A stretch of 64,000 bases of DNA, from positions 1,798,001 to 1,862,000 of the forward strand of contig NZ_CP093342.1 in the NCBI RefSeq assembly GCF_022637555.1. Direction: 5' to 3'. A model generated the notes under the pieces. It saw only the letters and a program-made list of their open reading frames with translations, searched no databases and was not told the DNA's origin. This document shows, in pieces, positions 47,245 through 55,345 of this stretch. This stretch comes from Microbacterium sp. H1-D42 (lineage in GTDB: Bacteria; Actinomycetota; Actinomycetes; Actinomycetales; Microbacteriaceae). How positions within the stretch are numbered: the stretch's first letter is position 1; each line of letters starts with the position of its first letter. Position numbers and translations under genes: made by a program.

Positions 47245-47799
47245 CTCTGCGGGCATCCGATCGGCCGGAATGTGTGACCAGATGACGAGGTCGGTGCGTC
47301 CGGCATCCGTGAATCCGGCGCTGCGTGCAACGCCTTCGCGGATGAAGCTGGCGCTGCGCGCCACGCCGAGCGAGCCGGCGTTGTCTGGTGAGATGCGCAG
47401 TTCCACCCGTTCGAACCCGAGCTCTTCGATCAGCCACGCCGTCACGCGGCGCAGGGCGGCTGTCATCACGCCCTGTCCACGGTGCGCCGCTGCGGTCCAG
47501 TAGCTGAGCTCCAGGGTGCGGGAGCGCCAGTCGACGCGCTTCGCGTCGATGCTGCCGGCGAGTGATCCGTCGCGGCGGATGCCGAGCACGAAGCCGCGAC
47601 CGGATTCGCGCATCGCGGTCGACACTTCGGTGCACCAGGACGCGGCGAGCTCGCGCGTGTACGGCGAGGGGAGCGGCAGCCACCGTCGCAGCTCCGCGTC
47701 TTGCACGGCTGCCACCAGCGCCGGCGCGTCGTCACGGTTCAGCGGAGTGAGCACCAGGTCGTCCTCGGCAGACAGGACGATTTCGGGGAACGACGGCAT
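47242..47799 (-). CDS. GNAT N-acetyltransferase, RimJ/RimL-like
   Basis: A 185-residue acetyltransferase with TLELSYWTAAAHRGQGVMTAAL as the acetyl-CoA loop and ISPDNAGSLGVARSASFIREG as the C-terminal motif, the RimJ/RimL pattern. Its 3' end carries the promoter of the downstream MFS gene. ATG supported by a -10 element (CAGAAT) 6 nt upstream. Confidence 0.9.
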   Translation of the reverse strand: MPSFPEIVLSAEDDLVLTPLNRDDAPALVAAVQDAELRRWLPLPSPYTRELAASWCTEVSTAMRESGRGFVLGIRRDGSLAGSIDAKRVDWRSRTLELSYWTAAAHRGQGVMTAALRRVTAWLIEELGFERVELRISPDNAGSLGVARSASFIREGVARSAGFTDAGRTDLVIWSHIPADRMPAE

Positions 47800-47805
47800 G
47801 TGTCC

Positions 47806-47811
47806 ATTCTG
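47806..47811 (-). promoter_or_regulatory. -10 hexamer CAGAAT, leaderless start
   Basis: Reverse strand CAGAAT, 6 nt, then the ATG at 47799. Confidence 0.4.
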
Positions 47812-47860
47812 GCGCTGGCGATCGGTCAGGAATCGAGAAGGCTGCGCGGCGGGACGGATC

Positions 47861-47866
47861 TAGCGT
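47861..47866 (+). promoter_or_regulatory. -10 hexamer TAGCGT before an ACG codon
   Basis: TAGCGT followed by 7 nt and ACG at 47874, exactly where a leaderless start codon would sit. Confidence 0.45.
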
Positions 47867-47873
47867 CGAAAGC

Positions 47874-48506
47874 ACGAACATTCACAGCATCACTTTGGAA
47901 GTCGACACCGCCGACCAGATCGAGCCCACCGGGCGGTTCTATGCAGAGTCGTTCGGGCTCTCAGGTCTCGTCGATATCGGCATCGCGTCAGCCCCGAGCT
48001 CGGGGTTTCGCGGGTTCGCGCCCTCGCTCATCCTCGAGCAGCCTGCGGATGTCGACCTGCTGTTCGATCGGGCAATCGCGGCCGGTGCGGAGGTGCTGAA
48101 GCCCGTTGTGAAGAGCATGTGGGGCTACGGCGGCTCGCTGCGCGCGCCCGATGGCACCGTGTGGCAGATCGCGAGTGCGAGCAAGAAGAACACCGGCGAA
48201 GCCACCGGAAAGGTGGAGCGGCTCGTGCTTCTGACCGGGGTTGCGGACGTCAAGGCGAGCAAGCGCTTCTACGAGGACCAGGGCGTGATGGTGGCGAAGA
48301 GCTTCGGAGGCAAGTACGTCGAGTTCTCTTCGGGAGACGTGACGCTCGCGTTGTACAAGCGCGGGGAGCTGGCGAAGCAGGTCGGCGTCGACGCTGCGGC
48401 GGGCACCGGCTCGCACCGCGTGACGGTGGTCGGCGATGGCGAATTCACCGACCCGGACGGTTTCAGCTGGGTCAGTGCGCCACGCGAAGGTGACTCACAT
48501 CGTTGA
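47874..48506 (+). CDS. Glyoxalase/bleomycin-resistance (VOC) family protein with abnormal start
   Basis: A VOC-superfamily protein with two beta-alpha-beta-beta-beta repeats. Typical relatives begin M-N-I-H-S-I-T-L-E-V; here the codons for N-I-H-S-I-T-L-E-V are preceded by ACG at 47874 instead of ATG, with a -10 element at leaderless distance. The first recognised in-frame start codon is a TTG at 47895 (residue L8), which would remove the first beta strand. Motifs include YAESFGL, WGYGGSLRAPDGTVWQIA and the second repeat RFYEDQGVMVAKSFGGKYVEF. The 3' end overlaps the convergent phosphatase gene by 35 bp. Function probably dioxygenase-, lyase- or resistance-like; not determinable. Confidence 0.8.
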   Translation, partial: TNIHSITLEVDTADQIEPTGRFYAESFGLSGLVDIGIASAPSSGFRGFAPSLILEQPADVDLLFDRAIAAGAEVLKPVVKSMWGYGGSLRAPDGTVWQIASASKKNTGEATGKVERLVLLTGVADVKASKRFYEDQGVMVAKSFGGKYVEFSSGDVTLALYKRGELAKQVGVDAAAGTGSHRVTVVGDGEFTDPDGFSWVSAPREGDSHR

Positions 48507-49044
48507 ATCCGAGCACGGCGGGCTCGACGCCAGGCCGCAGTTCGAGTTCGGTGACGCTCGCGTTCGCCACACGGAGCTGCATCCACGCGGCCGGGGGAGC
48601 CGCCAGCACTTGATTGAGGAAGCTGGCGATGACGAAGGCGTGCGTGACGAGCACGAGTGTGCCGGAATCGGACTGCCCGCCCGCTGACAGTTCCGCCCAC
48701 GCTGCCGTCAGATGCCTGGCATCCTCATCAGCTTCGTCGGCTGGCGTCTCGCGCAACCAGTCCCACCGGTGCGACGGGTAGTCCGCCCAACGATCAGCGG
48801 AGGGAACCGGAGTGCGGTCGTCCAGCAGTGCGGTGGTGTCGGTCGGGCATTCGGCACGACTCACCACGGCAGCGGCGGTCTGTCGCGCCCGGCGCTTGGG
48901 GCTGTGGAGCACGCGAGTCACGTCCTCGCCAACGAGCCTGGCGGCCAGCATCGTCGCCTGCTGCTCGCCGATCTCGTCCAGCGCTGGATCGTCGGCCTCG
49001 CTGCCGTGTGCCTGCGCGTGACGGACCAGCAGAATTCGACTCAT
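48472..49044 (-). CDS. Histidine phosphatase family protein (SixA/PGM-like)
   Basis: A 190-residue phosphohistidine-type phosphatase: RILLVRHAQAHGSE holds the catalytic His (RHA rather than RHG), LHSPKRRARQTA the phosphate pocket, and LVTHAFVI the second His. The ATG overlaps the stop of the upstream CAT-like gene (ATGA), so both are one unit. The last 35 bp overlap the convergent glyoxalase gene. Confidence 0.92.
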   Translation of the reverse strand: MSRILLVRHAQAHGSEADDPALDEIGEQQATMLAARLVGEDVTRVLHSPKRRARQTAAAVVSRAECPTDTTALLDDRTPVPSADRWADYPSHRWDWLRETPADEADEDARHLTAAWAELSAGGQSDSGTLVLVTHAFVIASFLNQVLAAPPAAWMQLRVANASVTELELRPGVEPAVLGFNDVSHLRVAH

Positions 49045-49724
49045 TCGCCAGACGATAACGGATCGGGCTGAGCGCCAAGCCAGGATCCGTCCCGCAGCAG
49101 CTCGCTGAGTTCGCTGACGAGTCGTGCGGTGTGGAAGCCGTCTGCCGCTGCATGATGGATCTGCACCGCCAAGGGCAGAAGCACGCGTCCGTCACTCTCG
49201 GTGTAGCGCCCGAAGGTGAAGATCGGGGCGAGGTGCTTGCCGCCGCCATCGATGTTCAGGTTGAACCCGGTGAAGCTCGTCCAGGGCAGGCTGGACACAT
49301 CGAACGAGTTTCGCGGCGGCGCGCCCTGAGGGAAGAACTCGGTGGTGCCGGTGTGCTCGGCGATGACCTGAGCAGCGCTGTCGTGGAAGGTCGCGAAGTC
49401 AGGATCGAACGGCGTCCACAGGCTCGAGAAGGTCTCCTGGGCCTCGTTGAACACGGTGAATGACGGATGTACGTGTGGCCAGATCGCCGGAGCACCCGCC
49501 TCGGTCAGTGTCATCCGAAACTCGTCATGGCTGTTGACCACAGAGGCGAGCGCCCAGATCTGCGCGATGTACGTCCGCCTGCCCGCTGACCGCACGGCCT
49601 CGACGAACTCTGTCACGTCGAGCTCGACGGTGATCGAGTAACTGCAGGGAGCATCGCGGAAGAAGTGCTCGAAATGCTGACGGCGCGGCCACGTGCTGAG
49701 GTCGATCGGAATTGGCGAGTGCAT
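49041..49724 (-). CDS. Type A chloramphenicol acetyltransferase-like protein
   Basis: A 227-residue CatA-fold acyltransferase. The family active site, HHxxxDGFH, is present as HHAAADGFH (His191 catalytic, Asp195 structural). Other conserved pieces are RRQHFEHFF near the N-terminus, FTVFNEAQETFSSLW and FTGFNLN. Length and motifs agree with trimeric CAT enzymes that use acetyl-CoA. Chromosomal, next to a phosphatase gene and with no mobile element around. Actual chloramphenicol resistance is unproven; it may act on another hydroxylated substrate. Confidence 0.88.
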   Translation of the reverse strand: MHSPIPIDLSTWPRRQHFEHFFRDAPCSYSITVELDVTEFVEAVRSAGRRTYIAQIWALASVVNSHDEFRMTLTEAGAPAIWPHVHPSFTVFNEAQETFSSLWTPFDPDFATFHDSAAQVIAEHTGTTEFFPQGAPPRNSFDVSSLPWTSFTGFNLNIDGGGKHLAPIFTFGRYTESDGRVLLPLAVQIHHAAADGFHTARLVSELSELLRDGSWLGAQPDPLSSGE

Positions 49725-49778
49725 CTCGCCATCCTCTCAGGTGCCCCTCGGCTTGTGAGGCGCCGCGTCTCGGTTCGA

Positions 49779-50240
49779 TCAGCGGGGCGGCTCCGCCGCT
49801 GGGCTCATGTCGTATGTGACCCAGGGCGTCGCGTCGGCGACGGCGTCGTAGAGCCGGCGTGCGGTGGCATTGTCGGCGGCAGTGATCCACCGCACGACGC
49901 TCGCACCCTCGTGCGCCGCGATCTCGGCGGCGCGGCGGAGGAGGGCGCGGCCGATCCCGTGTGCGCGCGCCTCAGGCGAGGTGTAGAGATCATCAAGATA
50001 GAGCCCCAAGGTCGCCGTCGACGGGCGTGCGAACCAGCGCAGGTTCGCCAGTCCGACGGGCTGACCATCCACCGTCGCGACCAGACCGAGCAGACTGTGC
50101 TCGCCGTGCAGGATCCACTGCCACGTGCGTGCGGCCGCAGTCTCGTCGGCCGGCAGTCTGTAGAAGGCGCGGTAGCCGTTGTAGAGCGCACGCCACGCGT
50201 GTTCGTCTTCAGCGGTGACCGCGCGGACCTCGATCGTCAT
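49779..50240 (-). CDS. GNAT N-acetyltransferase
   Basis: A 153-residue acetyltransferase; LYLDDLYTSPEARAHGIGRALLRRA is split here as the acetyl-CoA loop, and NATARRLYDAVADAT is motif B. Layout is that of small single-domain GNATs acting on amines. ATG fixed by a TATCGT element 6 nt upstream. Divergent from the DinB-like gene. Confidence 0.9.
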   Translation of the reverse strand: MTIEVRAVTAEDEHAWRALYNGYRAFYRLPADETAAARTWQWILHGEHSLLGLVATVDGQPVGLANLRWFARPSTATLGLYLDDLYTSPEARAHGIGRALLRRAAEIAAHEGASVVRWITAADNATARRLYDAVADATPWVTYDMSPAAEPPR

Positions 50241-50246
50241 CCCCTC

Positions 50247-50252
50247 ACGATA
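50247..50252 (-). promoter_or_regulatory. -10 hexamer TATCGT, leaderless start
   Basis: Reverse strand TATCGT, 6 nt, then the ATG at 50240. Confidence 0.45.
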
Positions 50253-50293
50253 GGGGAGTGGCGGGCAGTGGTGACAGAACGCGAGCGAGGGCG

Positions 50294-50299
50294 CAGACT
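50294..50299 (+). promoter_or_regulatory. -10 hexamer CAGACT, leaderless start
   Basis: CAGACT ends 6 nt before the ATG at 50306. No SOS (LexA) box is visible around it. Confidence 0.4.
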
Positions 50300-50305
50300 C
50301 GAGGC

Positions 50306-51388
50306 ATGACTTCGGTGCCGTGGGTGCTCCACGTCGACATGGATCAGTTCATCGCGGCTGTTGAGGTGCTGCGGCGTCCCGAACTCGCCGGCCGGCCGGT
50401 GATCGTGGGAGGCAGCGGAGACCCGACAGAGCGGGCTGTGGTCTCCACCGCCTCATACGAGGCGCGTGCGTACGGCATCGGCTCGGGGATGCCGTTGAAG
50501 ATCGCGGCGCGAAAGGCTCCGGATGACGCGGTGTTCCTGCCTGTGGACCACGCGGCGTACGAGGTGGTGTCTGCGCAGGTGATGCAGACGCTGAGGAGGA
50601 TTCCCGGCGTCGTGCTGGAGGTCATCGGCTGGGACGAGTGCTTTCTGGGGACGGTCACCGACGATCCTGACGCCGTCGCGAGGGCGGCGCAGCGCGCTGT
50701 GCTAGAGGCGACGTCCCTGCACTGCTCGGTGGGTATGGGCGACAACAAGGTACGGGCCAAGATCGCGACGGACTTCGGCAAGCCGCGCGGGGTGTTCCGC
50801 CTCACGGAGCAGAACTGGTTCGACGTGATGGGGGAGCGCAGCACCCGAGAGCTCTGGGGCGTCGGATCCCGCGTGCAGAAGCGCCTCGCTGAACTCGGCA
50901 TCCGCACGGTGCGCGAGCTGGCGGAGGCAGACGAGTCGGAGATCGTCGCCGAGTTCGGACCGAAGATGGGCGTCTGGTACCACGGACTCGGCTTTGGCCG
51001 CGGTCCCGCCGATGTGGATGACACTCCGTGGGTCGCTCGCAGCCACAGTCGTGAGACGACCTTTCAGCAGAACCTGACCGCGAAGGCAGACATCGAGGCT
51101 GCTGTGGGGGAACTGGCCGGTCAGGCATTCGACGACTGCGCGGCTGAGGGGCGCTCAGTCATGCGCGTGCATCTCAAGGTGCGGTATGCGCCGTTCGAGA
51201 CGCGCACGACCGGTCATAAGCTCGCCGAGCCCACGGGCGATCGCGCAACTTTCATCGACGCCGCCCTCGCACTGGCGGCCGCGCTGGACCCCACGCGGGA
51301 AGTGCGTCTGCTGGGCGTCCGAGCCGAGATGACGATGCCCGATGGTGGCGATGCCGTCGAGCGCACGCCGGTGCGGGGGCGGATCTGA
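50306..51388 (+). CDS. Y-family DNA polymerase, DinB2-like
   Basis: A 360-residue Y-family translesion polymerase. Metal ligands are Asp11 (HVDMDQF) and Asp110-Glu111 (GWDECFL, against SIDEAYL in E. coli DinB). The residue at the steric-gate position, Phe13 in E. coli DinB, is Ile16 here. Mycobacterial DinB2 has a leucine there and readily inserts ribonucleotides, so the same may hold. Palm, thumb (HhH near GVGSRVQKRLAELG) and little finger are present; the C-terminus has no obvious beta-clamp motif. Divergent from a GNAT and convergent with a methyltransferase gene; no imuA or dnaE2 nearby. Confidence 0.9.
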   Translation: MTSVPWVLHVDMDQFIAAVEVLRRPELAGRPVIVGGSGDPTERAVVSTASYEARAYGIGSGMPLKIAARKAPDDAVFLPVDHAAYEVVSAQVMQTLRRIPGVVLEVIGWDECFLGTVTDDPDAVARAAQRAVLEATSLHCSVGMGDNKVRAKIATDFGKPRGVFRLTEQNWFDVMGERSTRELWGVGSRVQKRLAELGIRTVRELAEADESEIVAEFGPKMGVWYHGLGFGRGPADVDDTPWVARSHSRETTFQQNLTAKADIEAAVGELAGQAFDDCAAEGRSVMRVHLKVRYAPFETRTTGHKLAEPTGDRATFIDAALALAAALDPTREVRLLGVRAEMTMPDGGDAVERTPVRGRI

Positions 51389-51415
51389 GCAAGCGTCCGC
51401 GTCCGTGCGGCGAGC

Positions 51416-52072
51416 TCATCGAGCAGTCGGGGCTGCCCAGACCGCGGTGTAGCGCCAGAAGAGGCGGCGACGCAGTCGGATGCCAGGGAGCACCTCCTCG
51501 GCGACCGCACCGATCTCGTCGAAGGACTCCCGCGGCTCGGCGACCGGAGCCCGCATGTGGGTGGGACGGGCGACGGCACGGCGCGGATGCCTGACCAGGC
51601 CGACGAGCGGGTTGAGCACGACCGAGACAAGCGAACGAGCCGCATCCGCGGAGGTCTCCCGCGCGACCCCGACGATCACGATCCGTCCGCCCGGTCTCAG
51701 CGCGGCTCGGGCCTTCAGCAGCGTTTCGCGGAGGGGCATGTGATGCAGCGATGCAACGAACACGATGAGGTCGTACGTCTCGGGCGATTCCGATCCGAAT
51801 GCACGCTGCTCGATACGGGCATCCGATGTTCGTGCGAGCCGGCGCTTCGCGACGGCAGCGGTCTCCGCATCGGGCTCGATGCCGATCACGGTCGGGAACA
51901 CGGCGGCGAGCCGCGCCACGAGACCGCCTGTGCCGCATCCGACGTCGACGGCGACTCTTCCGCCCACGCGGCGCACGGCCCGCGCCTGTCCGAGCACGAA
52001 CCCCGAGAACGCGTCGTTGTGCGACCACGGGTGGCCTTCGTTGAAGCGCGTGAGCGCAGCGAGCAGATTCAC
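51416..52072 (-). CDS. Class I SAM-dependent methyltransferase
   Basis: A 218-residue methyltransferase with SAM loop VAVDVGCGTGGLVARLA, acidic residue IGIEPDAE, and motif IV VFVASLHHMPLRE. The arrangement, with RPGGRIVIVG, is that of small-molecule O- or N-methyltransferases. GTG start; a weak CATCAT -10 element 6 nt upstream would again make it leaderless. Divergent from the ABC transporter genes. Substrate unknown. Confidence 0.88.
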   Translation of the reverse strand: MNLLAALTRFNEGHPWSHNDAFSGFVLGQARAVRRVGGRVAVDVGCGTGGLVARLAAVFPTVIGIEPDAETAAVAKRRLARTSDARIEQRAFGSESPETYDLIVFVASLHHMPLRETLLKARAALRPGGRIVIVGVARETSADAARSLVSVVLNPLVGLVRHPRRAVARPTHMRAPVAEPRESFDEIGAVAEEVLPGIRLRRRLFWRYTAVWAAPTAR

Positions 52073-52147
52073 GGTCCCATGATGGCGGATCGGGCCGACA
52101 CCCGCGCATCACCGAAAGCGACGGCCGCAACCTGGGAGGATGTCCTC

Positions 52148-52777
52148 ATGCTTCAACTGGACGAAGTCAGCGTGACGGCTGGTGCCATCGTTCTCCTTCC
52201 ACCAGTCTCGATCACAGTGCAAAGGGGCGAGGCTCTGATGGTTCGGGGTCGCAACGGAGCCGGCAAGTCGACTCTGCTGCGCGTACTCGCCGGCTCACAA
52301 CTGCCATCAAGTGGATCCGTGAGAATCGGCGACCATGAGGTCGTCGAACGTGATCCCCGGTTCCGAAGGCGGGTCGCGGCCATGATCGGTCTGCCGCCGA
52401 TGGCGTCGGATCTGACTGTGTTCGACCACGTGCTGCTCGTCGCAACGACCTGGATGGACAGCGCCGCGGCGGCACTGGAGCTGACCGGACAAGTGCTCAC
52501 CGATTTGGGGTTGGGCCCGCTGGAGCAGCGGTTCCCGCATGAGCTCTCGTCAGGGCAGACGCAGCTCTTCGGTCTCGCACTCGTCCTGGTGCGGCCGTGC
52601 GAGGTGCTGATCCTCGATGAGCCGGAGCAGAGGCTGGATCCAGAGCACATCGACTCCGTCATCCGCACCCTGCGAAACCGACGCGACAGCGGGGTGACCT
52701 TGGTGATTGCGACCCACAGCCCGAGAATCGCGGATGGGCTGGGAGATCGCACCATCACCTTGGAGGCCGCCGCGTGA
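52148..52777 (+). CDS. ABC transporter ATP-binding protein
   Basis: A 209-residue single ABC ATPase. Walker A is GRNGAGKST (residues 34-42), signature LSSGQ, Walker B VLILDEP, H-loop THSPR. The signature begins LSSGQ rather than LSGGQ. Short size and the overlapping membrane-protein gene indicate an exporter of the two-protein kind. ATG with GGGAGGA upstream. Ends in a GTGA overlap with its partner. Confidence 0.93.
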   Translation: MLQLDEVSVTAGAIVLLPPVSITVQRGEALMVRGRNGAGKSTLLRVLAGSQLPSSGSVRIGDHEVVERDPRFRRRVAAMIGLPPMASDLTVFDHVLLVATTWMDSAAAALELTGQVLTDLGLGPLEQRFPHELSSGQTQLFGLALVLVRPCEVLILDEPEQRLDPEHIDSVIRTLRNRRDSGVTLVIATHSPRIADGLGDRTITLEAAA

Positions 52778-54264
52778 GTGCCACAACTCAGGCCGCACTC
52801 AAGGTCTGGCGAGCGCGAAGCACCCGATCAGTCGCTGACCGGGGATACGTCGTCTATCTGGGTCTGCTGGTGACGCTGGTCACCGTTGTGCCGGTGGCTC
52901 GCATGGTCTGGTTGAGTGCGAGCGGAGTCGACGGGTCTGCGCTGCTCGGTTCGGCCTCTGCTCCTGGCGTCGCCACACTGATGAGCGCCGCCCTGTGGGC
53001 AGGCGCGCTGCTCGTAGGGCGCGACAGGGGACCGGCAGTCCTCCCGCCGTTTCTCACTCACGCCCTCGCAGCGAGTTCAGTCCCCAGAGCAGATGCCTTC
53101 CTGGGTCCACTCCTGCGTGGTGGGGTACTCGTGACCGCGATCAGCACAGCCATCACCGCGGTGGTGTCGCTGAGCCTCGCGGCTAATGGGGTGGTCGACG
53201 CCTTCGGCGTCACAGGCTTCATCGTCACTGGGGCGATGGTCGGGGTCATCACCACTGTTGCCTGGCTTTCGGGCCAGGCGGTTCCTTCCGCGGCGATCCC
53301 GGCAGCGATCGGCATCGTCCTCCTTGGATCGATCACAGCGGGCCTGCCCGCGCTACAGCCGTTCACCCCCTGGGGGTGGGTCGGTGCAACGTATCCCGGC
53401 GGTGGCTCACTGACCGCGGTGGGCGCCTTGGCGGCATTGACCGTCGCGCTCGTCTCGGTGGTGCCCACGCTGCTGAATCGTCTCGGATACCGCAGGCTGA
53501 TCGCGCAGGCGTCGCGCTGGGAGTCGGCGACGATGCATGCGACGAGCATGGACTTCAACACTGCGGCAGCGACCTACCAGGCGCGCCCGAACTGGGGTCG
53601 CGGCACCCGTGCCGTACGACAGTCGCGTGGGCTCGCACGAACCTTCTGGATTCGTGACGCCGTCGGAGCGACGCGTACTCCGGGTCGGATCGTCGTCGGG
53701 CTCCTCGCGCTCATCGCCGCTGGGGTGCTGCTCACATTCGCCTTCGCGGATTCGACACCTGGATGGCTGCTCGGAGCGGCCGCGGGCGTGACGCTGTTCG
53801 CCGGTCTCGGACCGTTCTCCGATGGTCTTCGCCATGCGGCACGGGTCGCCGCAGACCTGCCGCTGTATGGGATCAGCGATGAGAGCCTTCTCGCTCACCA
53901 CCTGCTCTTCCCCGTGACGGTGATCCTTGCCGTTCTGCTCGCCACGGTCCTGGTCTGTGCGATCGCCTCAGGCAGTGGCGTGGGACCGCCGCTCGCAGCC
54001 GCATTGCTGCTGGGATTGCATGCTGTCCTCGCCCGGACGAGCAGCGCGCTGAAGGGGCCGCTGCCACCTGTGCTGCTCACGCCGATTCCCACACCGATGG
54101 GGGATGCTGGCGCAGCAGTCCGCATGGTCTGGGCGGTGGACGCGCCGGTGGTCATGGCGATTGCGGGCGTGTCCGCCGTGTTCCTGTTCCCAGCGCCACT
54201 GCTCGTCGTCGGCGTGACGGCCGCTCTGATCGGGCTGTGCGTCAGTCGTTGGCGCCGGCGTTGA
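52774..54264 (+). CDS. Large polytopic membrane protein, partner of the ABC ATPase (DUF6297-like)
   Basis: A 496-residue protein with about ten to twelve hydrophobic segments in two blocks (roughly 28-245 and 300-490) separated by a hydrophilic stretch near 250-295. It lacks ABC-2 sequence motifs I can recognise and resembles the actinobacterial DUF6297 family seen beside ABC ATPases. Start GTG overlaps the ATPase stop, and its own TGA overlaps the TTG of the next GNAT gene, so the three are one unit. Transported substrate unknown. Confidence 0.7.
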   Translation: MSATTQAALKVWRARSTRSVADRGYVVYLGLLVTLVTVVPVARMVWLSASGVDGSALLGSASAPGVATLMSAALWAGALLVGRDRGPAVLPPFLTHALAASSVPRADAFLGPLLRGGVLVTAISTAITAVVSLSLAANGVVDAFGVTGFIVTGAMVGVITTVAWLSGQAVPSAAIPAAIGIVLLGSITAGLPALQPFTPWGWVGATYPGGGSLTAVGALAALTVALVSVVPTLLNRLGYRRLIAQASRWESATMHATSMDFNTAAATYQARPNWGRGTRAVRQSRGLARTFWIRDAVGATRTPGRIVVGLLALIAAGVLLTFAFADSTPGWLLGAAAGVTLFAGLGPFSDGLRHAARVAADLPLYGISDESLLAHHLLFPVTVILAVLLATVLVCAIASGSGVGPPLAAALLLGLHAVLARTSSALKGPLPPVLLTPIPTPMGDAGAAVRMVWAVDAPVVMAIAGVSAVFLFPAPLLVVGVTAALIGLCVSRWRRR

Positions 54265-54782
54265 GGCTCCCGCTTGACCGGCTGCAGACCGAACGCCTGA
54301 TCCTGCGCCGACAGAGCGTGGCGGACGCTGCGGTGTTCCACCAGTTGTGGACCGAACGCGATGACCGCGTTCCCGCTCACCGCCGATTGGATGCCAGCGG
54401 GCATCCGACTGTGGAGGACATCGCCGCGCACATTCGCGATCTGGACCTTTCCCGGCCGGGGCTGCTCACGGTCGAGTTGCGTGAGACGGAGGAGCCCATC
54501 GGCTACTGCGGTGTCGTGTGGGGCGGTGACGAGGCCACCGACGAGCCCGAGTTGGCGTTCGAGCTGCTGCGCGCCGTACACAACCGCGGGTATGCCACCG
54601 AGGCCGCGCTCGCGGTGCTGGATTGGGCGCGCCAGGCCGGCTACCGGCGAATCCACGCAGGCGTGTGGGACTGGAACGTCGCGTCTCGGCGTGTCCTGGC
54701 AAAGCTGGGCTTCCGCGAGAATGGAATCGTGACGAAGGAGAGCGCTTACGGACGATCGCTGATGACCGTCCGCGAGCTGTGA
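54261..54782 (+). CDS. GNAT N-acetyltransferase
   Basis: A 173-residue RimJ/RimL-type acetyltransferase: TERLILRRQSVADAAVF at the N-terminus, ELLRAVHNRGYATEAALAVL as acetyl-CoA loop and NVASRRVLAKLGFRE near the end. The TTG at 54261 overlaps the stop of the membrane protein gene; a longer frame would lie inside that gene. Confidence 0.85.
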   Translation: MRLPLDRLQTERLILRRQSVADAAVFHQLWTERDDRVPAHRRLDASGHPTVEDIAAHIRDLDLSRPGLLTVELRETEEPIGYCGVVWGGDEATDEPELAFELLRAVHNRGYATEAALAVLDWARQAGYRRIHAGVWDWNVASRRVLAKLGFRENGIVTKESAYGRSLMTVREL

Positions 54783-54785
54783 CAC

Positions 54786-55334
54786 ATGGATCTATACGCG
54801 AATCCGACGATCGTGGGGGAGTGGGTCACTCTTCGCGGATACACGGACGACGACGTCGCGCTGGTGGCGTCAGTCGTAGATGATCCGCTGATCCCGCTGA
54901 TCACCACCGTGCCGCCAGGAGGAGACGGCCACGCGATCTTGGAGTACATCGAACGACAGCGCTCGCGCGCATCCAACGGCGAGGGATTCCAATTCGTCAT
55001 CGTCGACAACGCGTCAGGCGATTCCGTCGGCCAGGTGGGTCTGACATTCAGAGAACCGGCCCGCGCACGAGCAAGCGCCGGCTACTGGATCGCACCTCAG
55101 CATCGCCGGCGCGGCTATGCTGCCGACGCGCTCCGCGAGGTCTCTCGCTGGGCGATCCAGGATCTGTCTGTCCAACGCCTTGAGCTGTACGTCGAGCCGC
55201 AGAACGAAGGGTCGATCCGCACAGCGGAGAAGGCGGGCTACCTTCGCGAGGCCCTGCTCAGGAGTTGGATGCGCGTGGGATCGGCACGGGTCGACATGTA
55301 CATGTACGCCTTGCTCGGCGAGGGCCACCGGTAG
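54786..55334 (+). CDS. GNAT N-acetyltransferase
   Basis: A 182-residue RimJ/RimL-type acetyltransferase, three bases after the previous GNAT gene and probably from the same transcript. SAGYWIAPQHRRRGYAADAL is the acetyl-CoA loop and NEGSIRTAEKAGYLRE the C-terminal motif. The two adjacent GNATs are only distantly similar, so this is not a fresh tandem copy. Convergent with the HIT gene. Confidence 0.88.
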   Translation: MDLYANPTIVGEWVTLRGYTDDDVALVASVVDDPLIPLITTVPPGGDGHAILEYIERQRSRASNGEGFQFVIVDNASGDSVGQVGLTFREPARARASAGYWIAPQHRRRGYAADALREVSRWAIQDLSVQRLELYVEPQNEGSIRTAEKAGYLREALLRSWMRVGSARVDMYMYALLGEGHR

Positions 55335-55345
55335 GGCCGGACCGG

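Noticed and set aside
45909..47285. Forward-strand frame of over 450 codons opposite the MFS gene
   Set aside because: Composition is Arg/Gly/His/Asp-rich with no hydrophobic pattern; the reverse strand encodes a clear 12-segment transporter.
50260..50305. LexA/SOS box before the DinB2-like gene
   Set aside because: No sequence resembling the actinobacterial LexA box (GAACN4GTTC type) is present.
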